Position numbers and translations under genes: made by a program | Source: Lolium rigidum | Taxonomy: Eukaryota; Streptophyta; Magnoliopsida; Poales; Poaceae | Direction of reading: 5' to 3' | DNA: 64,000 nucleotides | NCBI RefSeq assembly: GCF_022539505.1 | Contig: NC_061514.1 | Location: 253,196,124 to 253,260,123 of the forward strand | The notes under the pieces: generated by a model | The model's database searches: none | The model's input: the letters and a program-made list of their open reading frames with translations, nothing else | What the model was told of the DNA's origin: nothing | Shown here: positions 1 through 12,088 of the stretch, piece after piece | How positions within the stretch are numbered: position 1 is the stretch's first letter | Layout: every line of letters starts with the position of its first letter

Positions 1-1127
1 ATGGATGAACGGGCGTTGCATGGATGAGAGAAACTCATGTAACAATCAAGCAGGCATTTGCAGATAATAATAAAACGGTGTCCAAGTACTAATCAATCAA
101 TAGGCATGTGTTCCATATTTAGTCGTACGTGCTCGCAATGAGAAACTTGCACAACATCTTTTGTTCTACCAACCGGTGGCAGCCGGGCCTCTAGGGAATC
201 TACTGGAAATTAAAGTGCTCCTTTTAATAGAGCACCGGAGCAAAGCATTAACACTCCGTGAACACATGTGATCCTCATATCACCGCCTTCCCCTTCGGTT
301 GTCCCAATTTCTGTCACTTTGGGGCCTCGGGTTCCGGACAACAATATGTGTATACAATTTGCAGGTAAGATCATAAAGCAATGAATATCATCATGAATTG
401 ATAACATGTTCAGATCTGAGATCATGGCACTCGGGCCCTAGTGACAAGCATTAAGCATAACAAGTTGCAACAATATCATAAAAGTACCAATTACGGACAC
501 TAGGCACTATGCCCTAACAATCTTATGCTATTACATGACCAATCTCATCCAATCCCTACCATCCCCTTCAGCCTACAGCGGGGGAATTACTCACACATGG
601 ATGGGGGAAACATGGCTGGTCGATGGAGAGGCGTCGGTGGTGATGATGGCGATGATCTCCTCCAATTCCCCGTCCGGCGGAGTGCCAGAACGGAGTTTCT
701 GGTCCCGAGACGGAGTTTCGCGACGGTGGCGGCGTACTGGATGGTTTCTGGCGATTTCTTCTAACCCCCGTGCATTTTTTAGGTCGAAGGCATTAAGTAG
801 TCCGAAGGAGGGCATCGGGGGCCAGCCGAGGCGGCCACACAATAGGGCGGCGCGCCCCCCTCCTGGGCCGCGCCGGCCTAGTGTGTGGGGCCCTCGGGCC
901 TCCACCTGGCTTGCCCTTCTGGCTCCGTCAATCTTCTGGAAAAATAGGACCTTTCGCATAAATTCCGAGGATTTTCCTGAAAGTTAGATTTCTGCACAAA
1001 AATGAGACACCAGAGCAATTCTGCTGAAAACAGCGTTAGTCCGTGTTAGTTGCATTCAAAATACACAAATTAGAGGCAAAACTATAGCAAAAGTGTTCGG
1101 GAAAGTAGATACGTTTTGGACGTATCA
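1..1127 (-). repeat. 3' LTR of element A (truncated by window start)
   Basis: It matches 6664-7830 with a few per cent differences and ends in CGTATCA at 1121-1127, followed at once by a purine-rich stretch on the minus strand. About 270 bases of its outer end lie outside the window. It holds 36 bases (51-86) that the right LTR lacks. Confidence 0.88.
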
Positions 1128-1146
1128 ACTCCCCCCAAGCTTAGCT
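1128..1146 (-). promoter_or_regulatory. Polypurine tract of element A
   Basis: On the minus strand the sequence reads AAGCTTGGGGGGAGT directly before the LTR start TGATACG. This is the expected place and composition for the plus-strand DNA primer of an LTR retrotransposon. Confidence 0.8.
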
Positions 1147-3646
1147 TATTGCTTGTCCTCAAGCAATTCAGTTAACAACTGAGTGCGATAAAAGAACTTT
1201 TACGAACACATTTGTTCATATGATGTAAATATTCTCATGATATGGCAAGCACTTAAGAAGTTCATAATAAGATACATGCAAATAAAATCATCTAATAGCT
1301 ATGTCAATCATGGAAAAGGTACCAACAAACTAATAATGAGCATCATGAATCATATCTATCAGCAGGATTGCAATGTTCATAGAATGATATGATAAAGTGG
1401 TATTTCGCTTGCCCGTATTTGTACAGCAAAACATAAATGCTCGGGCACCTTTGAAGTTCATGGAAAGACTGGAAGTAGAGGTTATCAAAGATTAAAGCAT
1501 CAAAGTTATACCACAGTTAATCACATTTTGGGACAAGCATATTATACTAAGAATGACAGTTGTGCTCTCAAGAAAGTGCTCAAAGAAAGGATGGAGACTC
1601 AATGTAAAAGTAAAACATTGACCCTTCGCAGAGGAAAGCAGGGATTAACATGTGCTAGAGCTTTTCATTTGTAAAACCGGAGTAAAATTATTTTGAGAGG
1701 TGTTTGTTGTTGTCAATGAATGATAATGGGTACTCTAACTACCTCGTCAACCAGACTTTCAAGAGCGGCTCCCATGAAGGACGTTATCTCTACCAGCAAG
1801 GTAAATCATCCCTCTTCTCTTTTGTTTACACACGCACTTTAGTTTTATTATGGATGACACTCCCCCAACCTTTGCTTACACAAGCCATGGCTAACCGAAT
1901 CCTCGGGTGCCTTCCAACAATCTCATACCATGGAGGAGTGTCTATTTGCAATTTAAGTTGCTTACTGATAAATCAGGGCAAAACATGTGAAGAGAATTAT
2001 TAATGAAAGTTGATTAATTGGGGCTGGGAACCCCGCTGCCAGCTCTTTTTGCAAAATTATTGGATAAGCGGATGTGCCACTAGTCCATTATGAAAGTCTG
2101 TCAGAAGTAAATGACAAGATTGAAAGATAAACACCACATATTTCCTCATGAGCTATAAAACATTGACACAAATTGAGAAGCATTTTGAAGGTTTAAAGGT
2201 AGCACATGAGAATTTACTTGGAATGGTTTGAAATGCCATGCATAGGTATTTATGGTGGACACTCTGGAATAACTTGGTTTTCAGGTGTTTGGAAGCACGA
2301 GCAGCGTTCTCGCTCAATACAAGTGAAGGCTAGCAATAGACTGGGAAGCGACAATCAAGAGAGCAGTAGCTGTCATAATCATGCTTGCGACAAAATAAAT
2401 TAACGGAGGCATAAAAGTGATACAAGAACTCTGAGGTAAAGTAAATCATCAAGGCTTAATTGACATTTTGTTCAATCATATGCATGCGTGAGCATGTGCC
2501 AAGTTGATTCAAGAGAATTATTCAGAGGAGGATACCACAATGTCATACCTATCTATGAATAAAGCAATGCAAGCAAATATTTATGACATGCTACTCATAT
2601 TAATAAATTGGAGCTAATCATGAGAGATCATGAACTACTAGACTTTCTTAAATGACATATACCTCACATGAACCAACTAAGCATGCTCACATGGATGAGT
2701 ATATGTACAAAAATGAAAACAAATAGAGTTCATACCAGCCTCTCACCACAATCGGATCGTCGTATATCGTCATTATTGCCTTTTCACTTGTGTAGCTTGA
2801 ATAATATGGAATGAAAACCACGCTCCAGCCACCGAAGACCATTGAACTCATAATGAACTTTACAAAACCAAAGAAGAACAGCAAATATTTTTGGTGTTTT
2901 CGAATTAGAAACAAGAACAAAGGGAAACAAGCAAACAAAGCAAAATCTTTTTGGATTTTCTTATAGCAAACCAACGATAGCAAACAAAGCAAAATAAAAG
3001 CAAGAAACCAAAATAAACAAGTGGTGAAGAGAAACAATAGAAATATTTTTGGTCTTTTTGTGTTTTAGGAAAGAAACAAAGCAAAAACAAGAAAAACTAG
3101 AAGAGTCACATAAACACAAAGCAGCAGAAATTCGTCAAACTTGACAGCAGTACAGTAATCGATTTTTAAGAAATCCTTCCGCTGCTCAGCTCGAAAAGTG
3201 TTCAACTAATGAAAGTTATATAACAAACTGGGGAACTTGCACAAAAATTGGCTTCGTAAAATAACGTCCTGGCTATTTTTGAGAATTTTTTTGGTATCAG
3301 TCCAGAATCTGTTTTCAATCAGCACTTCCCCAAATATCATCTCCCTCTTATTAGAAAACCACTTAAGGAGCTAAACAAGTATGTACAAGTATCTAGCAAC
3401 TATAATATGCAAAGAATGAGTGATGCCGGTATACCTCCCCCCAAGCTTAGGCTTTTGGCCTAAGTGGAGATCAATCTAAAGCATCTTGCAAAACAAGTAG
3501 TGCTACAGCAAGTAAAACAAGTGGAGGAATAAAGAAATGTTGTTTAGCTCCTCTATGCATATAAAATGAATTTGTTAACAAGGTTGATCAAGTCTTGCCA
3601 CCAAATAAATTTTACATAGCATAAGAAGAAATAAACCTCAAATCAA
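1147..3646 (-). other. Non-coding 3' domain of element A in place of pol
   Basis: About 2.5 kb between the protease and the 3' LTR contains only short, uninformative ORFs. Blocks are shared with element C (for example 2185-2240 with 60825-60880) and, inverted, with element B (53960-54010), so the domain is conserved among related elements. A second polypurine-like box lies at 3434-3450 beside a short inverted repeat (CTTAGGC/GCCTAAG, 3446-3464). Nothing else is recognisable. Confidence 0.6.
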
Positions 3647-4417
3647 TCATGTTACCTTGTATTGTATTGATATGGATCCAATCACAAGAGTTTGATATTC
3701 TTCTTTAGGCTCATATATAGGACAATCAATGGTTCCCACTTTGATAGTTCTCACATTAGAAATTGTATTAACTCCACATGCTTTCTCAATCCTCTTGGGA
3801 AAATAAACGGTATGCTCCTTGTCATCGACATTGAAAGTAACTTTTCCTTTATTGCAATCAATAACAGCCCCTGCGGTGTTAAGAAAAGGTCTCCCAAGAA
3901 TAATAGACATATTATCATCTTCAGGCATTTCCAACACAATAAAATCAGTTAATATCAAGCAGTTATTAGTAACTTGAACAGGAACATCCTCACATATACC
4001 GACAGGAATAACAGTAGAATTATCAGCCATTTGCAAAGATATATCAGTCGGTATCAACTTATCTAAATAAAGTCTCTTATAAAGAGAGAAAGGCATAACA
4101 CTAACACCCGCTCCCAAATCACATAGAGCAGTTCTAACATAATTATTCTTAATAGAACAAGGATTAGTCGGAATACTTGGGTCGCCAAGCTTCTTTGGAA
4201 CCTTACCATTGAAAGAGTAATTAGCAAGCATAGTGGAAATCTCCTCATTAGGAATTTTCCTTTTGTTAGTGACAATATCTTTCATATACTTTGAATAAGG
4301 AGGCAATTTAATAGCATCAGTCAAAGGTATTTGCAGGAATAAAGGTTTCATCCAATCACAGAATTTATTATAGTGTTCTTCTTCCTTTGATTTTAGTTTC
4401 TTAGCAGGAAAAGGCAT
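3647..4417 (-). pseudogene. Retroviral-type aspartic protease domain of element A
   Basis: A 256-residue open segment. The active-site region reads CDLGAGVSVMP around residues 99-109, where a retropepsin would have DTG or DSG, and the second half has the conserved IILGRPFL segment. The protease would process Gag-Pol in the particle. Upstream, 4418-4692 carries lysine/glutamate-rich linker sequence in other frames. The ORF ends in a stop and is not followed by reverse transcriptase. The DLG variant recurs in element B, so it is a property of the group rather than private damage. It is called a pseudogene because the complete Gag-Pro frame is broken. Confidence 0.75.
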
Positions 4418-4692
4418 TTGCTTTTGAACCCAAGGTTCTCTTTCATTACCATGTTTCTTAGCAATAAAATCTTCTTTAGTATACTTTTTATTTTTAGCAT
4501 GCTTTTCAGGTTCTTCTTCAACCTCTTCTTTATCGAAGCATCATTCTTATCATTATCTTTATCATGTTCATTACCACTTTCAGTTTCAAGCATCGAAATA
4601 GAAATACTATTAGGATCATTAACAGGCTCAGAGGATTCTACAACAGTTTTATGTTTCTTTTTCTTTTTCTTAGATGGAGCACTAGTTTCAGT

Positions 4693-6303
4693 TCATTGAG
4701 AATCTTGTTCAATTCTTTTGGGTTGCCCTTCAGGATATAGAGGATCCTGGGTAGAAACACCGCCTCTAGTTGTTACTTCATAAGCATGCTTTTCTTTAGA
4801 ATTATCTTTTAACAAGTCATTTTGCACTTTAGTGAGTTGATCAATTTGAGTTTGAACCATTTGAAAATGTTTAACAAGCATCCTAACATCATTGGAGGTT
4901 CTCTCCACAATACCATGCAATTCACCAATAGCTCGAGAATTTTCCATTAAATGATTCTCTACTCTCATATTGAAATTACTTTGCTTAACAATATAATTAT
5001 CAAACTCATCTAAGCATTGAGCAGGAGGTTTTGAATATGGAATATCTTCTCTACTAAAGCGTTCAGGAGAGTGTACCTCAATCATGGATGAAGGGGGAGT
5101 GATCTTACATAAATCTTCTAATGGAGGTAAATTCTTCACATCTTCGGATTTAATACCCTTCTCTTTAAGAGATTTCTTGGCTTCCCTCATATCTTCATCA
5201 TTTAATTTAATCATACCCCTCTTCTTCAATATTGGTGTCGGGGTTGGTTCAGTGTAGACCAATCATCATGATTCCAGCCTATTCTCGCGAATAATTCTTC
5301 AGCGTACGTCTGGAGTTCTTTTCCGAAAACACAACCAGCACAACTATCCAGGTATGCCCTAGACTCAATGGTTAGTCCACTATAAAATATATCAAGTAAA
5401 TCATGCTTTTCCAAATCATGTTCAGGCCGAGCTCTAATAAGAGAGCAAAATCTAGCCCAAGCCTCAGGCAATTTCTCCCCATCTTCCTGATCAAAATTAT
5501 AAATTCTCTGCAAAGAAATATGTTGAGCACTAGCAGGAAAGTATTTCCGGAAGAAAACATCAAGCAATTCTTTTGGACTATTAATAGAATCAGGTAGCAA
5601 ACTATTATATTTTAGCATCATCCTTTAATGAGAAAGGGAAAATTTTAGCAACGAAATAAGTACGCTTCTTAACATCATCAGAAAACAAGCTACTAAGAGT
5701 AGATAGCTCAATCATGTGTTCTACAACACTTTCTTTTTCAGTACCACAAAAAGGTGTTTTCTCAACAATAGATATATGAGACAAATCAAGAGAAAAATCA
5801 TAATCCTTATCCTTAATGTTTATAGGAGATGTGGCAAATTTAGGATCGAGAGACAGTTTATATCTAACGAGTATGTTGTGCAAGCAATTTTTTAATTTTT
5901 CTTGCATCGGTAGTAGCATTGCATTTATCAATAAAATCATCATCAAGTTCTACATAATCTTCATCAAGATCATCGCTAGAGTATTCAACGAGACTCGGGT
6001 GAATTAACAGGTGTAGCAGCATTTTTATTAGGAGTTTCAGTACTTTCAATTTGTCTAGACCTAGCAATTGTAGCATCTAGAAAAGATCCCAATGAACCAC
6101 TATCATCAAGCACAGCAGAAGCATCATCAATATTATGAGATAATTTTCAGATCTAGCGAAGTACCAGCATGTGAAGCTTGTGGTGGTGAAACAAGTTTAT
6201 CTATCACGAGATGGTGAATCAAGAGCAGCGAGAGGTACTCGAGTTGTACCTTTTCTTGTAGTGGATGGTAATATGGCGACTTTAGTATCGCGAGGTTTAG
6301 CCA
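4693..6303 (-). pseudogene. gag of element A, frameshifted
   Basis: Minus-strand open segments at 4693-5262, 5226-5621 and 5605-5946 overlap in different frames and together read as a Gypsy Gag: a retrotransposon_gag core (SPKELLDVFFRKYFPASAQ, LPEAWARFCSLIRARPEHDL, IFYSGL) followed by a charged coiled-coil-like tail. A likely start codon is at 6303 (MAKPRDTKVAILPS), and that frame stops after 35 codons. At least three frameshifts or stops separate the pieces, so no full-length Gag can be made. Confidence 0.75.
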
Positions 6304-6366
6304 TGATGGAGAATTTGCAGCGAACAATATCAATCCAAGAGAACTTCCAAATAAAGCTATGCTCCC

Positions 6367-6384
6367 CGAGCAACGGCGCCGAGA
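6367..6384 (-). promoter_or_regulatory. Primer binding site of element A (tRNA-Asp-like)
   Basis: Just inside the 5' LTR the minus strand reads TCGGCGCCGTTGCTCGGGGA. This is close to TGGCGCCGTTGCCGGGGA, the complement of the 3' end of plant tRNA-Asp. Two or three bases differ, consistent with decay. Confidence 0.7.
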
Positions 6385-6393
6385 AAATAGTCT

Positions 6394-7830
6394 TGATGAC
6401 CCACAAGTATAGGGGATCGCAACAGTCTTCGAGGGAAGTAAAACCCAATTTATTGATTCGACACAAGGGGAGACAAAGAATACTTGAAAGCCTTAATGGC
6501 GGAGTTGTCAATTCAGCTGCACTGGAAACAGACTTGCTCGCAAGAGTTTATCGAGTAGTAACAGTTTTATAGCGATAGCGATAGTGAAATAACAGCGACG
6601 AGTAACAAAGACAGCAGTGGTGATTATAGTAAACAACAGGATTAAAATACTGTAGGCACAGGGATGGATGAACGGGCGTTGCATGGATGAGAGAAACTCA
6701 TGTAACAATCAAGTACTAATCAATCAATAGGCATGTGTTCCATATTTAGTCGTACGTGCTCGCAATGAGAAACTTGCACAACATCTTTTGTCCTACCAGC
6801 CGGTGGCAGCCGGGCCTCTAGGGAATCTACTGGAAATTAAGGTACTCCTTTTAATAGAGCACCGGAGCAAAGCATTAACACTCCGTGAACACATGTGATC
6901 CTCATATCACCGCCTTCCCCTTCGGTTGTCCCAATTTCTGTCACTTTGGGGCCTCGGGTTCCGGACAACAATACGTGTATACAACTTGCAGGTAAGATCA
7001 TAAAGCAATGAATATCATCATGAATTGATAACATGTTCAGATCTGAGATCATGGCACTCGGGCCCTAGTGACAAGCATTAAGCATAACAAGTTGCAACAA
7101 TATCATAAAAGTACCAATTACGGACACTAGGCACTATGCCCTAACAATCTTATGCTATTACATGACCAATCTCATCCAATCCCTACCATCCCCTTCAGCC
7201 TACGAGCGGGGGAATTACTCACACATGGATGGGGGAAACATGGCTGGTCGATGGAGAGGCGTCGGTGGTGATGATGGCGATGATCTCCTCCAATTCCCCG
7301 TCCCGGCGGAGTGCCAGAACGGAGTTTCTGGTCCCGAGACGGAGTTTCGCGACGGTGGCGGCGTACTGGATGGTTTCTGGCGATTTCTTCTAACCCCCGT
7401 GCGTTTTTAGGTCGAAGGCGTTAAGTAGTCCGAAGGAGGGCGTCGGAGGCCGGCCGGGCGGCCACACACTAGGGCTGCGCGCCCCCTCACGGGTCGCGCC
7501 GGCCTGAGTGTGTGGGGGCCTCGGGCCTCCACCTAGCTTGCCNNNNNNNNNNNNNNNNNNNNNNNNNNNNNNNNNNNNNNNNNNNNNNNNNNNNNNNNNN
7601 NNNNNNNNNNNNNNNNNNNNNNNNNNNNNNNNNNNNNNNNNNAAAAATAGGACCTTTCGCATAAATTCCGAGGATTTTCCTGAAAGTTGGATTTCTGCAC
7701 AAAAACGAGACACCAGAGCAATTCTGCTGAAAACAGCGTTAGTCCGTGTTAGTTGCATCCAAAATACACAAATTAGAGACAAAACTATAGCAAAAGTGTT
7801 CGGGAAAGTAGATACGTTTTGGACGTATCA
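6394..7830 (-). repeat. 5' LTR of element A
   Basis: It starts TGATGACCC and ends GGACGTATCA on the plus strand (TG...CA ends). It is 1437 bases as assembled, including a 100-N gap at 7543-7642. A 36-bp segment present in the other LTR is missing at 6713/6714 between CAAG repeats. Confidence 0.85.
7543..7642. other. Assembly gap (100 N) inside the LTR
   Basis: Exactly 100 N, a scaffolding placeholder rather than a measured length. By comparison with the left LTR (about 925-945) only a few tens of bases may really be missing. Confidence 0.95.
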
Positions 7831-8220
7831 CGCCCTCCTCGAGCACACCAGGTACTCACCTCACCTCCCCTCCCTCTCTCTGCTTTTACTACTTTCCAAG
7901 ACTTACCGGCGCAAAAACTCCTGAAAGTGGCCCAAGACAGCTGCGTCATTTTCCCCTCCGCGGCAGGGGCCCCCGACGAAATCATCTCCCTTCTCCAAGC
8001 GAAGGAGCTGGCACAGGCGGACTTGGCTGCGGCCAGGTTCAGGGCTGAGCTAGAGGCCGCTAAGGATAAAGAGGCTACGGATCTCCGATCTCCCTCAGCA
8101 CAGGAAGGGCCTGTGCTGGAGGAGACCGGCGCCACTCCATCTGTTTCCGACCCGGCCTCTGTTCCTAAGAAAAAGCGCCAGGTGTACAAGAAGAAGTGGC
8201 CTACTGTGGGCACGAGACCC
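7831..8220 (+). pseudogene. C-terminal part of LINE ORF1
   Basis: An open frame upstream of the endonuclease encodes an alanine/glutamate-rich helical stretch (QAKELAQADLAAARFRAELE) and a lysine-rich basic patch (PKKKRQVYKKKW), as expected for the end of a plant LINE ORF1 nucleic-acid-binding protein. The N-terminal part is absent. Open reading continues past the start of ORF2 in a different frame. Confidence 0.5.
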
Positions 8221-8261
8221 CTCACCCACCGAGCACGGGCCTTATCCTTGGTTTCCCAATG

Positions 8262-11200
8262 GGATGTCTCATCTGGAATATCAGAGGGTTCGGGCGTAAG
8301 GGGCGCGGCTCCCTTCTCAAAGACTATCTCCGGGAACACAAGATCGACATAGTCCTCTTACAAGAAACGATCAATCAAGGTTTCTCTGACTCCGAACTCC
8401 GCAGTCTCGAAGCAGGGGACAAGTTCTTTTGGCACTGGCTCCCGACGAATGGGCATTCAGGGGGAATGCTCATTGGAGTTAGGGACAACTCCTTCGAGGT
8501 TGGAGAAATTGACATGGGAGAATTCTTCATCAGCACGTCTATCCTTCACAGGGCTTCCAATCGTATCCTAGAGGTGGTGGCCATCTACGGGCCGGCAGAC
8601 CACAGCCGTTCCTGATCCTTCCTGGAGGAAATTTCGGCTAAGGTTGCCCGCGCCACGCGCCCTCTGCTCTTGGGGGGCAACTTCAAACTCATCCGCTCGG
8701 CTGAAGACAAGAACAACGACAACCTCAACTGGCCCCTTATCGACCTCTTCAATGAACATGTGGCTTCATGGGCCCTTCGTGAAATACCTCGCACAGGGGA
8801 GAGGTATACCTGGACGAACCGCCAGCTTAATCCGATCCGCTCGGTGTTGGACAGGGTGTTCCTCTCCCCAGAGCTGGAATCGCTCTTCCCACTGTGTTCA
8901 CTCATGGCCGAAACCAGCCTGGGTTCCGATCATACTCCTCTAGTGTTTGATTCGGGAGAAGGGCTCCCGCCTCGCACTAATCGCTTCTTCTTCGAATCGG
9001 GATGGTTTGAATGACCTGATTTCCTTCCCATGATCACACAGCTTGGGATCGACTTGGCCTCCCACGCTGGGGGAAGAGATATCATCGATTGGTGGCACTT
9101 CATGAGCTCGGGGCTCAGACAGTACCTCCGTGGCTGGAGCCGCAACCAGGGAGCGGCTTCCAGAAGAGAAAAATCGGCGCTTTTGGCCCAGATTGAGCAG
9201 CTGGACGCTAGGGTGGACTCCCTTGGGCTGGAAGAGGAGGAATGGGCCAAAAGATATTTTCTTGAAGACCAGCTCCTACACTTTGTCCGCGAGAAGGAGG
9301 AATACTGGCAACAAAGGGGTAGGACCAAGTGGGCACTCCAGGGGGACACCAACACGGCCTATTTCCACGCCGTGGCTAACGGTAGAAGACACAAGTGCAC
9401 CATCTCCTCCATAATTACTCCAGCAGGCCCTTCCTCTGACCCTAATATCATCCAACAAGTGATCTACGACTTCTACCGTGATCTGCTGGGCTCGTCTTCG
9501 CAGAGAGATTGTAGCGTGGCTCCGAACATTTGGGGAGAGGCCGACAAAGTTTCTGATATGGATAATGAACAACTCATGCTAACCTTTTCGGAGAAGGAGC
9601 TAGAAGCCATTGTCGTAGACATGAAATCAAACACGGCCCCGGGCCCGGACGGTTTCTCGCCAATCTTCTTCAAATGGATGTGGCCATGGCTGAAACTAGG
9701 GGTGCTTCATATCTTGAATGACTTTGTGCTGGGGCGCATCGACATCGCAAGACTCAACTTTGGGATTCTAGCCCTCATTCCCAAGGTCCCTAGTGCTGAC
9801 ATGGTGTCCCAGTTCCGCCCCATTGCCCTCATCAATGTGGTGTTCAATATTGTGGCCAAAGCCTTTGCTTCTCGGCTTGATCCGGTCGCCAACAAGATCA
9901 TTAGCCCCTTCCAGACGGCGTTCATTCGTGGGAGGAACATCCTGGAAGGGCCACTCGCCTTGATAGAAATTGTTCACGAGCTTCGGGTTAAAAAGCTAGG
10001 AGGGATCCTGCTTAAGCTCGACTTCGAGAAAGCGTACGATAGGGTTAATTGGGGTTTTCTCGAGGAAGTGCTCCGTGCCAAAGGATTCGACCAAGGTTAT
10101 ATTCACAGAATTCTGCAGCTGGTGTCTGGGGGCCAGACTGCAATCTCCATCAATGGAATTATCGGACCGTACTTTAGAAACAAACGCGGAGTGCGTCAAG
10201 GGGACCCACTCTCTCCGCTTTTGTTCAACCTCATTGGTGAAGCTCTGTCTGGCATTCTCACGGCTGCTAGAGCAGCGGGTCACATACACGGGGTAGTCCC
10301 ACATTTGCTCCCTGGAGGCATCTCCCATCTTCAATATGCAGACGGCACCCTCATCCTGATTCAGAACACGGAGGAAGACATCGCTAATCTCAAATTCCTC
10401 CTCATGTGCTTCGAAGACATGTCAGGCCTCAAGATCAACTACCACAAAAGCGAAGTCATAGTTATGGGTCAACCTAGAGACGAACAAATCCGGGTCGCTA
10501 ACAAGTTGAACTGCAAATTGGGGTCCTTCCCCTTTATCTTGGTTTGCCCATCTCTGACCGAAAACTGCGGATCGAGCAATGGCTTTTCCTTGTCAGAAAA
10601 CTGGCCGATCGCATTGAACCTTGGATGAGCAGGTTACTTACCTCGGGCGGTAGGCTAATCCTCTCTAACTCTTGCCTCGATAACATTCCAATTTATGCCA
10701 TGGGCCTGTTCCTCCTACATGATGGGATCCATGCTCGTTTCGATTCTCATCGCTCCAAGTTCTTTTGGGAAGGCACCGGGGGAAAACGCAAGTACTATTT
10801 GGTCAATTGGCCCACTGTTTGCCGTCCCAAGGCCATAGGGGGCTTGGGTCTCCTCAACACGAAGAAAATGAATATCGCGCTGCTCCTCAAATGGGTTTGG
10901 AAGTTGTACAATGAGGAAGACACTATTTGGTCCAAAATCATTGAAGCCAAGTACTCGGACGTGGATGATCTCTTCGCAGGCTCGGGCCAAGGTGGTTCGT
11001 ATCCACAAGGTCAAGCACTTCTTCAAGCTTGGGGCCAAGCACGCTGTCGGCAACAGGCGCCGGACACGTTTTTGGCTTGACTGGTGGTTAGGAAGTGAAC
11101 CACTCAAGGACTCCTTCCCTTACCTGTTCTCGGTCTGCGAGGACCCATCTCAGTCGGTTGCTTCCGTGTGTGTGCCTTGGGTGGCCCTCACATCAGGTTT

Positions 11201-11929
11201 CGTCGCTCGTTGGACCAAGTTGGCTTGAATCAATGGAACTTACTCATCTCTCAACTCCAGACTTTCTCGGCCTCAGACGCTAGTGACAAGGTTATCTGGC
11301 ATCTCTCCACCTCTGGCCTATACTCCGTCCAGTCCATGTACTGTAAACTTTTGCAAGGGGCGTCGGTTGCTTATCGCAAGGACGTGTGGGAGGCCAAGGT
11401 CCCGCTCAAGATTAAGATTTTTTCCTAGTTGCTCATCCTCGATAGGCTCCCCTCAAGTCAGTTGGTGGCCAGCAGAAACGGTCCAGCCTCGGGCACGTGC
11501 GCTCTTTGCGGTGTGCCGGAGGACTCGTCTCATATTCTCTTCTCCTGTTCGATGGCGAGATTCGCTTGGAGCGCTCTGCGCAGTGTTTTGGGCTGCAACT
11601 GGTGCCCAGCCAACTTCCCTCAGTTCCACGCCATCCTTTCCAGTTTCTCCGGGAGGGCCAGGAGAATCCTCTGGACCCTCTTCCTTGCCCAATCTTGGGC
11701 CCTTTGGACTGTGTGCAATAAGCTCACCATAGAGAAGAAAGTCTTAAACAACCCCGCTAACTTGATTTTCAAAATGTGTATATTCTTGCAGCTCTGGAGC
11801 GTCAAGGCAAAGCCCGGAGATCGGGAGGATCTCAGATGGCTGACAAGCGAGCTGAGGGAGCTCTACGCATCCGTGAGACCAAGAAACCAAAGTCCAAGCC
11901 TGCGGCGTAATCTATCTAGCTCCTCTTAG
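8262..11929 (+). pseudogene. LINE ORF2 (endonuclease, reverse transcriptase, zf-RVT), dead
   Basis: ORF2 begins at MGCLIWNIRGFG. The APE-type endonuclease shows WNIRGF, LLQET, IYGP, TWTN, LDRVFLS and SDHTPL, but the usual GDFN reads GNFK (8676-8687), losing a catalytic Asp and its Asn. Reverse transcriptase blocks follow: APGPDGF, FRPIAL, FQTAFIRGR, KLDFEKAYDRVNW and GVRQGDPLSPLLF; the YADD box reads YADG (10335-10346). The C-terminal zf-RVT reads CALCGVPEDSSHILFSC. In-frame stops lie at 8613, 9012 and 11426, and frame changes near 10540, 10990 and 11200. The element nicked DNA and copied its RNA by target-primed reverse transcription; this copy cannot. Confidence 0.85.
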
Positions 11930-12088
11930 TGCGGTCTTTGTGGGGTGCCGCCCCCAGGGTGTTTAATCTTTGCTTTTACCTGCTAAGCTGTATGCCGCAG
12001 CGTGTCGTATGTTGTTATAAACCTTGCTGGCTTTATTAATTTAAAATCGCCCCCCCCCCCCCCCATGGCCTTTTATCTACAAAAAAAA

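Larger units (their letters stand above)
1..7830 (-). mobile_element. Gypsy-type LTR retrotransposon A (pol-less, minus strand, left end cut by window)
   Basis: Two direct repeats more than 1 kb long (1-1127 and 6394-7830) bound an internal region that reads on the minus strand: primer site, gag, aspartic protease, then about 2.5 kb without ORFs, then a polypurine tract. The right LTR is therefore the 5' LTR. Both LTRs end in ...GACGTATCA on the plus strand. No reverse transcriptase, RNase H or integrase motif is visible, so the copy is non-autonomous. The protease is a DLG variant and gag is broken. The right boundary abuts the coding part of a LINE, so A probably inserted into that LINE, whose 5' part would lie left of the window; the target duplication cannot be checked. 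It resembles the abundant pol-less Gypsy families of Triticeae, but the family was not tested. Confidence 0.88.
7831..12088 (+). mobile_element. L1-type LINE (LINE-1), 5' part missing, inactive
   Basis: From the edge of element A the plus strand carries the end of ORF1, then ORF2 with endonuclease, reverse transcriptase and zf-RVT domains, a 3' UTR, a poly-C run (12049-12064) and an A tail (12081-12088). The order is typical of plant L1 elements. In-frame stops, frameshifts and loss of catalytic residues show it is dead. The missing 5' part is probably left of element A. Confidence 0.85.

Noticed and set aside
2687..3090. Phe/Leu-rich ORFs resembling membrane proteins on the minus strand (also 61553-61814)
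   Set aside because: Both lie at the same place in related retrotransposons and derive from AAAG/AACA-rich non-coding DNA.
12049..12064. Poly-C run as a separate simple repeat or sequencing artefact
   Set aside because: It sits in the LINE 3' end just before the A tail, so it was kept as part of that element; its exact length is unreliable.
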